10,373 nt of DNA from CAYUVV01 sp964461325. GTDB lineage: Bacteria; Patescibacteriota; Minisyncoccia; Phycocordibacterales; JACOZG01. The stretch is from the NCBI GenBank assembly GCA_964461325.1, contig CAYWTW010000026.1:1-10373 (forward strand). The letters are read 5' to 3'. The notes under the pieces are model-generated. The model made no database searches. It was not told the DNA's origin and saw nothing but the letters and a program-made list of their open reading frames with translations. Shown here piece by piece: positions 1 through 5,094 of the stretch. Every line of letters begins with the position of its first letter. Within the stretch, counting starts at the first letter, position 1. Position numbers and translations under genes: made by a program.

Positions 1-1
1 T

Positions 2-2320
2 GCCGACGAACAGTTGCGGCGACAAGCAGAAGAAAAACTAAAACATTATCGGCCGGCCGACAAAACTTTGATCGCGGCAGCGCCAGAGCGAATGAGCCAT
101 GAGCTCGGGGTAATTATGAAAAAGGGTTATTCCCCCTATTTTCTTACCGTGGCCGACATCATTAATGAAGCCAAACGGGTTGGTGTTTTTACCAATACCC
201 GAGGTTCGGCCGCTGGTTCTTTTGTTTCTTTTCTGCTTGGCATTACCAATGTTGATCCCCTAGAATATCATCTACCGTTTGAACGCTTTCTCAATCCGGA
301 TCGTCCATCGCCACCCGATATCGATATGGACTTTGCCGATACGGGCCGAGACCAGATTATTGACTACGTTCGCCATAAATACGGAGAAAATAACGTCGCG
401 CAAATCGGCACCTTCGGTTCGATGATGGCCCGGGCCGCCGTCCGCGACGTCGCCCGGGCACTCGGCTACCCTTACAGTGTCGGCGATCGACTCTCACGGA
501 TGATTCCGGCCGGGTCGCAGGGCTTTCCCATGAGTATCGAGCGAGCGTTAGAGCTAAACCCCGACCTGAACACGGCCTATACGACCGAAGATGATAGCCG
601 GCGCGTCATCGACCTCGCGCGCCGTATTGAAGGTGGCGCGCGGCACATTTCCGTCCACGCCGCCGGCGTGGTTATCGCCCCTACCGCCATTACTGATTTC
701 GTCCCCGTCCAGCTCGATCCGCGCGGAGGTAAGACAATCACCCAATTCGATATGCACGCCGTTGAAGACGCCGGTCTGCTCAAATTCGATTTCCTCGGTA
801 TTCGCAATCTCTCGATCCTTCAAGAATCTATTCGCTTAGTCGAAAAAACTAAAAAAATAAAAATCGATATCGACAAAATCCCGCTTGATGATAAAAAAAC
901 TTTCACCAGGTTGGCCCATGGTGACACCGTCGGATTATTTCAACTCAACGGTACCGGCATGACTCGTTATCTAAAGGAATTGAAGCCGACTCGCGTGGAA
1001 GATTTAAACGTAATGGTGGCTCTCTACCGCCCGGGACCAATGGACAACATTGATGAATATATTGCCCGCAAACACGGGCGAAAGCCGGTTAAGTTTATGC
1101 ATCCTAAAATGAAAACCTTTCTCGAACCCACTTACGGCGTCCTCGTTTATCAAGACGATCTCCTGATGACCGCGGTAGAAGTCGCGGGCTACAATTGGGG
1201 CGAGGTCGATAAGTTTCGCAAGGCGGTCGGTAAAAAAATCCCCGAAGAAATGGCCAAACAACATGTTTTATTCGTCGAGGGTTGCGTCAAAAACGGAGGG
1301 ATGACGAAGGAAAAAGCCGAGGAAATTTGGAATCTATTTGAGCCCTTTCAAGGTTATGGTTTCAATAAAGCGCACGCTGCGAGTTACGGTCGGGTCGCCT
1401 ACCAAACAGCCTACATGAAAGCCAATTACCCAACGGAATACATGACCGCCGTTTTGTCCGCCGAGTCTGGTGATATGGAGATGGTAGCCGAAATTATAAA
1501 CGAGTGCCAGCGGATGGGTCTGCCAGTCTTACCGCCCGACATCAATGAGAGTTTTGGCGACTTCACCGCCCTGACCGACGGCGAGCAAGATAAAATCCGC
1601 TTTGGCTTATACAGCATAAAAAACCTGGGCACCGATATCGCTCAAGCCATTGTGGAAGACAGGAAAAGGCGCGGGCCCTTCCGCTCGCTCGGCGACTGGT
1701 TGGAACGCGTGGCTCACCGCAATTTAAATAAAAAATCTCTGGAGGCCTTGGCCAAAGCTGGTGCGCTCGACAGTTTAGGCGAAAACCGGGAGGTCATTCT
1801 CGCCAACCTCGATGATCTACTGGAATATAATCGCGCTATCGGCGCGGAAGCCAAGAACCAAATTTCTCTCTTCGCGACGGCGGAAATCGCGGTCGCCAAC
1901 CTACCCCGGCTTCGGCTCCGACCAGCTCCGCCAATCGAGACAATACAAAAACTTGCTTGGGAAAAAGAATTGCTGGGTCTCTATCTTTCCGGTCACCCGC
2001 TCGAAGCGTTCCAAGCCAAATTAGAGAAAGCGCGACACGATATCACCAAAGCTAAACTGGAAAAAGATGGCGGCCGAGTGGCCTTAGCCGGCGTCGTAGA
2101 GGAAGTCAAAATTATCATTACCAAACGCGGTGACCGAATGGCTTTCGTCCGAGTGGCCGACCTTCATGATCGGATTGAGACCGTTGTTTTCGCCGACGTC
2201 TTCAACCGTCATAAAGAATTACTGGAGCCGGATAAATGCCTAGCCCTGCGGGGACGCGTCTCACACCGCAACGGCGAACCGAGCTTGGTGGTGGAAGATG
2301 TCAAAGAGTTGTCAGTTTAA
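2..2320 (+). CDS. dnaE: DNA polymerase III subunit alpha, C-terminal part (5' end outside window)
   Basis: This is the replicative C-family polymerase that extends DNA at the fork in the cytoplasm. The reading frame is open to the left window edge, so the N-terminal PHP domain and early palm lie outside. Visible, numbering from the first in-frame codon at 14: the RGSAAGSF block (about 63-70), FERFLNPDR, and the catalytic PDIDMDF pair of Asp residues (101-107). The third catalytic Asp is in GLLKFDFLG (D259). YRPGPM and the fingers region follow, then a helix-hairpin-helix near 540 and an OB fold near 685-765. The protein stops just after the OB fold. The tau-binding C-terminal domain of E. coli DnaE (1160 aa) is not apparent, which may be normal for this lineage. 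The gene ends 38 bp before thrS on the same strand. Identification is firm; the exact subfamily (DnaE1 versus others) is not checked. Confidence 0.96.
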   Translation, partial: ADEQLRRQAEEKLKHYRPADKTLIAAAPERMSHELGVIMKKGYSPYFLTVADIINEAKRVGVFTNTRGSAAGSFVSFLLGITNVDPLEYHLPFERFLNPDRPSPPDIDMDFADTGRDQIIDYVRHKYGENNVAQIGTFGSMMARAAVRDVARALGYPYSVGDRLSRMIPAGSQGFPMSIERALELNPDLNTAYTTEDDSRRVIDLARRIEGGARHISVHAAGVVIAPTAITDFVPVQLDPRGGKTITQFDMHAVEDAGLLKFDFLGIRNLSILQESIRLVEKTKKIKIDIDKIPLDDKKTFTRLAHGDTVGLFQLNGTGMTRYLKELKPTRVEDLNVMVALYRPGPMDNIDEYIARKHGRKPVKFMHPKMKTFLEPTYGVLVYQDDLLMTAVEVAGYNWGEVDKFRKAVGKKIPEEMAKQHVLFVEGCVKNGGMTKEKAEEIWNLFEPFQGYGFNKAHAASYGRVAYQTAYMKANYPTEYMTAVLSAESGDMEMVAEIINECQRMGLPVLPPDINESFGDFTALTDGEQDKIRFGLYSIKNLGTDIAQAIVEDRKRRGPFRSLGDWLERVAHRNLNKKSLEALAKAGALDSLGENREVILANLDDLLEYNRAIGAEAKNQISLFATAEIAVANLPRLRLRPAPPIETIQKLAWEKELLGLYLSGHPLEAFQAKLEKARHDITKAKLEKDGGRVALAGVVEEVKIIITKRGDRMAFVRVADLHDRIETVVFADVFNRHKELLEPDKCLALRGRVSHRNGEPSLVVEDVKELSV

Positions 2321-2346
2321 AAACGGTGATTTTGTCTTTGATTTTA

Positions 2347-2355
2347 TGATATAAT
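2347..2355 (+). promoter_or_regulatory. Extended -10 promoter of thrS
   Basis: TGATATAAT is a perfect extended -10 element (TGn followed by TATAAT at 2350-2355). No good -35 sits at 16-18 bp, as expected for extended -10 promoters. Transcription should start near 2361-2363, which is inside or after the first ATG (2359) and just before the second in-frame ATG (2365). This implies a nearly leaderless thrS message, or use of readthrough from dnaE for the first ATG. Confidence 0.6.
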
Positions 2356-2358
2356 CTC

Positions 2359-3591
2359 ATGGCAATGGACGAACGAGACCATAAAAAATTAGGGCCGCAA
2401 TTGGGTCTTTTTTATATCGACCCGGTGGTCGGCAAGGGCTTGCCAATGTTTTTACCGAAAGGCGCCATCGTTAAACGCGAGCTCGAAAACTTCATTATCG
2501 AAGAGGAAACGCGCCGCGGTTATCAACACGTCCACACGCCCGATCTGGCCCGCCTCGAACTCTACGAAAAATCGGGCCATTACCCTCATTACCAAGACTC
2601 AATGTACGCTCCAATCACGATTGACGACGAGCAGTTTATGCTTCGACCAATGACCTGCCCCCACCATTTTCAACTCTATCTCTCCTCGCCGCGAAGTTAC
2701 CGCGATCTGCCCTTGCGCATCGCCGAACTGGCTCAACTTTATCGTTATGAGCAATCTGGCGAACTGATGGGTCTGCAACGCGTTCGCACCTTCTGCCTGG
2801 CCGATGCTCACATTATCTGCGCCTCGGAAGAACAAGCGATTGAAGAGATAGGCGGCGCGCTCGATCTAATCGAGCACGTCAACGGCGTTTTGGGTCTCAA
2901 AATGGGCCAAGATTATCGCTATCGGCTATCGCTCGGCGATCGAGCTAATTCGAAAAAATATTTTCAAGATGACGCCGGTTGGGACAAAGCGGAAGAGCTA
3001 TTGCGCGTCTTAATGAAAAAACGGAAAGTCGAATTCGAAGAAGCTAAAGACGAAGCCGCTTTCTACGGGCCCAAAATTGACATTCAAATGAAAAACACCA
3101 ACGGCAAAGAAGACACGGCTTTTACCGTTCAATACGACTTGTCTTCTCCGCGCAAATTTAAATTGGCCTACGTTGGCGAGGATGGCAAAGAACACATGGC
3201 TTTCGTCGTGCATCGCTCCTCGATCGGCTCAATCGAACGGACTCTCTCTTTTTTGATTGAAAAATACGGCGGAGCTTTTCCGCTCTGGCTCGCGCCGGTA
3301 CAAGTGGCAATTTTGCCCGTCAGCCAAAAGCACAACGATTATGCCGAAAAAATAGCAGAAAAATTGCGGGAATCTAAAATCCGGACGGAAATAAAATTAG
3401 AAAACGAAACTTTGGGCAAAAAAATCCGCCAAACCAAAGCCGACAAAACCCCCTACCTCGCCGTCGTTGGTGACGAGGAAATTAAAACCAAAACCCTGAC
3501 GGTTGAGGGCCGAACGGAAAAATTGGGCGCGCTAATGGTCGAAGATTTAATCGCTCGCCTGCACAAAGAGATAAAGTCCAAGCGAATTTGA
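2359..3591 (+). CDS. thrS: Threonine--tRNA ligase, compact form without TGS and editing domains
   Basis: Class II synthetase that charges tRNA-Thr. At 410 aa it is far shorter than the usual ~640 aa and begins directly at the catalytic core. The N-terminal TGS and Ser-editing domains are absent, and the space to dnaE is too small to hold them. Visible: the three zinc ligands C100 (MTCPHH), H151 (DAHIIC) and H285 (VHRSS), motif 2 near 119-152, motif 3 SIGSIER at 288-294, then the anticodon-binding domain from about 312. The Thr-recognition Asp is kept (D149). The Gln two residues before it in E. coli (TQDDAH) is Leu here (CLADAH). No Shine-Dalgarno precedes the ATG at 2359; the ATG at 2365 is an alternative start given the promoter position. 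The stop codon overlaps the -35 of the downstream CRISPR-associated RNA. Confidence 0.95.
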   Translation: MAMDERDHKKLGPQLGLFYIDPVVGKGLPMFLPKGAIVKRELENFIIEEETRRGYQHVHTPDLARLELYEKSGHYPHYQDSMYAPITIDDEQFMLRPMTCPHHFQLYLSSPRSYRDLPLRIAELAQLYRYEQSGELMGLQRVRTFCLADAHIICASEEQAIEEIGGALDLIEHVNGVLGLKMGQDYRYRLSLGDRANSKKYFQDDAGWDKAEELLRVLMKKRKVEFEEAKDEAAFYGPKIDIQMKNTNGKEDTAFTVQYDLSSPRKFKLAYVGEDGKEHMAFVVHRSSIGSIERTLSFLIEKYGGAFPLWLAPVQVAILPVSQKHNDYAEKIAEKLRESKIRTEIKLENETLGKKIRQTKADKTPYLAVVGDEEIKTKTLTVEGRTEKLGALMVEDLIARLHKEIKSKRI

Positions 3592-3616
3592 CACTAAAAC
3601 CCAGTCATGCTAGGGT
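3588..3616 (+). promoter_or_regulatory. Promoter of the tracrRNA/CRISPR transcript
   Basis: A consensus -35 TTGACA (3588-3593), exactly 17 bp, then TAGGGT (3611-3616) preceded by TGC (3608-3610), an extended -10 feature. The -10 itself matches the consensus only at three of six bases. The -35 shares the TGA stop codon of thrS, so the promoter is built into the gene end. Predicted start is near 3622-3624, reading toward the CRISPR array. Confidence 0.6.
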
Positions 3617-3622
3617 AATCCA

Positions 3623-3870
3623 CGGATGAGTTCATTGAGATTTTGGATGATTTAGGGCTGTAGCCCCCAGCCCGATAGGTACTGCAATTGCGGAGGCCGA
3701 GATGTAACGCGGCGAAGTACTCCCTCCTGCGGTATCAAAAGACCCGTAAGCCTGTTGCCAAGCGGCAGGTTGTCCAGATTTCTGTTCTGCGAGGACGGGG
3801 CGGTGAGTTGCCCAAGAACACAAGCACAAAAACTCACCGCCCCAGATTAGGACAAAGAGGATCGGAGAAG
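3623..3870 (+). ncRNA. Candidate tracrRNA with two anti-repeat segments
   Basis: The segment between the promoter and the array is non-coding and highly structured. A 6-bp stem GGGCTG/CAGCCC (3655-3660 with 3668-3673) is followed by a possible GGAGG/CCTCC stem (3692-3696 with 3723-3727). GTCCAGA at 3772-3778 can pair with the repeat 3' end TCTGGGAC with one bulged G. A perfect 13-bp hairpin (3797-3809 with 3831-3843, 21-nt loop) comes next. GATTAGGAC at 3845-3853 is the exact reverse complement of the first nine repeat bases, and AGAGGAT at 3856-3862 complements repeat bases 7-13. The order (pairing to repeat 3' end, hairpin, pairing to repeat 5' end) is the antiparallel arrangement known for type V-B tracrRNAs. 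The 3' end is uncertain; the RNA may be cut from one transcript shared with the array. Confidence 0.7.
3636..3651. repeat. Left arm of a 16-bp inverted repeat bracketing the tracrRNA and array
   Basis: TGAGATTTTGGATGAT here is the perfect reverse complement of 4190-4205. It lies about 13 nt after the predicted transcript start. An upstream GGATGAG (3624-3630) could pair as an alternative with CTCATCC at 4202-4208. Confidence 0.85.
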
Positions 3871-3895
3871 CTAAAAAAATAAACCTTTTTGAGCT
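3869..3895 (+). other. AT-rich hairpin directly before the first CRISPR repeat
   Basis: AGCT (3869-3872) pairs with AGCT (3892-3895) and A5 (3874-3878) with T5 (3886-3890), separated by one A-G mismatch, with loop 3879-3885. It ends one base before repeat 1. The T-tract is inside the stem, so it is not a classical terminator. It could act as the leader end used in spacer integration, or separate tracrRNA from pre-crRNA. Function is inferred from position only. Confidence 0.35.
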
Positions 3896-3896
3896 A

Positions 3897-4189
3897 GTCC
3901 TAATCCTCTAGGAATTCTGGCGGGGTCTGGGACTAATGTCCGCGTTGGGCTTGGCTGATTTTGGTCCTAATCCTCTAGGAATTCTGGCGGGGTCTGGGAC
4001 CAGATGGGAGGAGGCACTATAAGTTCTCGCAAGTCCTAATCCTCTAGGAATTCTGGCGGGGTCTGGGACGCAGCTAATCGGCAACGTTTTCACTTTCCTC
4101 GTCCTAATCCTCTAGGAATTCTGGCGGGGTCTGGGACGTGGCACCAATGGCGCAAGCCAAATCAGCAAGTCCTAATCCTCTAGGAATTC
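3897..4189 (+). CRISPR. CRISPR array: four identical 37-nt repeats, one truncated repeat, four spacers
   Basis: Repeats at 3897-3933, 3964-4000, 4033-4069 and 4101-4137 are identical. They begin GTCCTAATCCTCTAGGAATT and end GGGGTCTGGGAC. A fifth copy (4169-4189) keeps only the first 21 bases. Spacers are unique: 3934-3963 (30 nt), 4001-4032 (32), 4070-4100 (31) and 4138-4168 (31). The repeat can fold as TCCTA (bases 2-6) with TAGGA (13-17), and its ends GTCC and GGAC are complementary. The degenerate last repeat, the + strand promoter on the left and the + strand terminator on the right all place the leader at the left and transcription on the + strand. The array converges with the cas genes. 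No spacer has a convincing match elsewhere in the window. Confidence 0.97.
4169..4189 (+). repeat. Truncated terminal CRISPR repeat
   Basis: The first 21 of 37 repeat bases match perfectly, then homology stops abruptly. The missing part is the 3' half, which in type V systems forms the crRNA handle next to the guide. The next base, 4190, is the first base of the right inverted-repeat arm. Confidence 0.85.
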
Positions 4190-4205
4190 ATCATCCAAAA
4201 TCTCA
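4190..4205. repeat. Right arm of the 16-bp inverted repeat
   Basis: ATCATCCAAAATCTCA is the exact reverse complement of 3636-3651. It starts at the base where the truncated repeat ends, the position a fifth spacer would be expected to occupy after a normal repeat. It precedes the terminator hairpin, so it would be the 3' trailer of the array transcript. Confidence 0.85.
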
Positions 4206-4212
4206 TCCGCTT

Positions 4213-4242
4213 AGCCGCTCGTTCATCCCGAGCGGCTTTTTT
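4213..4242 (+). terminator. Rho-independent terminator of the tracrRNA/CRISPR transcript
   Basis: A perfect 9-bp stem AGCCGCTCG (4213-4221) with CGAGCGGCT (4229-4237), loop 4222-4228, followed by T6 (4237-4242). The T-tract is only on the + strand side, so it stops rightward transcription leaving the array. It overlaps the cas1 stop codon (4241-4243), which is read from the other strand. Confidence 0.85.
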
Positions 4243-5032
4243 ATTGACACTTTTTTCGATGACCCCAACGGTGTTTGTACGGATACCAAATCTCACCAAT
4301 CAAAATTTTCTGCCGCAACTTAATCGCCTCTAAAGCGATTATTCTCTCCAGTCGCTCCCCCCTTCCACGGTACCAAAATCTTTTCTCATACCGAGCAACG
4401 AGAAAAGCCAACGCTTTTTTGAAAACCCGACCACCACTTTCCACCCTACTACGTGGTCGACGAGAAAAAATCGGCAAGACTACCGCGTCAACGGCTATTT
4501 GTCGAAAGATTTCCATCAAGTCATACACTAGCGGATCGACGGAATTGCGTCCATGTAAAACTCCCAGCTCGGCCAAAAACCCAGACGACTCAATTACTGC
4601 CAAACATTTTCGCGCTAAAAACGTATAACCGGTATTCAGTAAAACGTTTAAGGAATCGCTGGCGTGAGGATAAAAACGCTGCCAATAAGGTTGATGGCAA
4701 ATTAGAGCCACCGCGTTCCAATATAGCTTAGCGGCTCGGGCTTCGGCTAAAAGTATTTGGTGCTTTTTGTGATATCGTGAGAGAGATAAACGAATCGAGC
4801 GCAAGCGGGTTTGCGTTTTAAGTAGAACCGAAAACTGATCGTTTTCAGATCGTCGTCTAGAACGCGCGTAGTTGGTTATCAAAAACTCGCAATTGCGAAG
4901 TTTGGCGCCAACGATCTCGCGGGCGGTGGCTAGCGCATTAGTCGACTCTTGGTAGACCACCTGCGCTCTAATCATCTTACCATCCAAATGATAATGTCTA
5001 TTTTTGGTTACCTCGCACACAAAAACAATCAA
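4241..5032 (-). CDS. cas1: CRISPR-associated integrase Cas1, N-terminally short
   Basis: Cas1 is the metal-dependent integrase that inserts new spacers at the leader end of an array. Up to 263 aa. Active-site motifs are intact: E97 in EARAAKLYW, H160 in LGVLHGRNS, and D171/E174 in YDLMEIFR followed by VDAVVL. The LNVLLNTGYTFLARKC helix typical of the family is also present. The protein begins near the interdomain linker (KMIRAQVVYQES, then ALATAREIVGAKLRN), so the usual N-terminal beta domain (roughly 70-90 residues in ordinary Cas1) is missing. An in-frame TGA lies directly before the TTG codon at 5032, so no further upstream start in this frame is possible. Starts available are TTG 5032, GTG 5020 or ATG 4975; the last would give 244 aa. 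No cas2 or cas4 is in the window. A terminator lies between it and the upstream effector gene. The C-terminus (after ~220) is rich in Arg and Lys. Confidence 0.87.
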   Translation of the reverse strand: MIVFVCEVTKNRHYHLDGKMIRAQVVYQESTNALATAREIVGAKLRNCEFLITNYARSRRRSENDQFSVLLKTQTRLRSIRLSLSRYHKKHQILLAEARAAKLYWNAVALICHQPYWQRFYPHASDSLNVLLNTGYTFLARKCLAVIESSGFLAELGVLHGRNSVDPLVYDLMEIFRQIAVDAVVLPIFSRRPRSRVESGGRVFKKALAFLVARYEKRFWYRGRGERLERIIALEAIKLRQKILIGEIWYPYKHRWGHRKKCQ

Positions 5033-5036
5033 TCAT

Positions 5037-5069
5037 AAAAAAGCTCCCCGAGCAACAAACTCGGAGAGC
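5037..5069 (-). terminator. Rho-independent terminator after the Cas12-like gene
   Basis: GCTCCCCGAG (5043-5052) pairs with CTCGGAGAGC (5060-5069) with one C-A mismatch and a 7-nt loop. On the minus strand it is followed by T6 (complement of 5037-5042). It sits between the effector stop codon and the cas1 start, so cas1 would be transcribed by readthrough or from its own promoter. Confidence 0.8.
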
Positions 5070-5094
5070 GATAAATCGTCGTAAAACACGAAAA

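Larger units (their letters stand above)
3592..4240. other. 649-bp non-coding region: tracrRNA candidate, leader, CRISPR array, terminator
   Basis: No supported protein gene lies between thrS and cas1. The short open frames here run through repeats and RNA hairpins and have no recognisable product. The region holds, left to right, a promoter, a structured RNA with anti-repeats, a short AT-rich stretch before the first repeat, four full repeats and one partial repeat, one arm of an inverted repeat, and a rho-independent terminator. All directional signals point to + strand transcription, converging on cas1. Confidence 0.75.

Noticed and set aside
3632..3882. Short open frames on both strands (61-65 codons) in the region before the array
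   Set aside because: They run through the 13-bp hairpin and the anti-repeats, have no RBS or recognisable protein features, and the RNA structure explains the sequence better.
4138..4168. Spacer 4 shares GGCACCAATGG with 6342-6352 inside the effector gene
   Set aside because: An 11-base match is expected by chance for a ~130-nt spacer set against 10 kb on two strands; the match breaks immediately on both sides.
3636..4205. The 16-bp inverted repeats as ends of a transposon
   Set aside because: They enclose only the RNA and array, no transposase is present, there is no target-site duplication, and one arm is fused to a CRISPR repeat.
3908..4323. Open frames across the CRISPR array, one with a repeated PDPARIPRGLG peptide
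   Set aside because: The peptide repeat is just the translated CRISPR repeat; such frames are an artefact of a tandem array.
4241..5032. Lost N-terminal Cas1 domain encoded in another frame upstream (frameshift)
   Set aside because: Only ~60 bp lie between the cas1 frame and the effector stop, and they form a terminator; there is no space for the domain.
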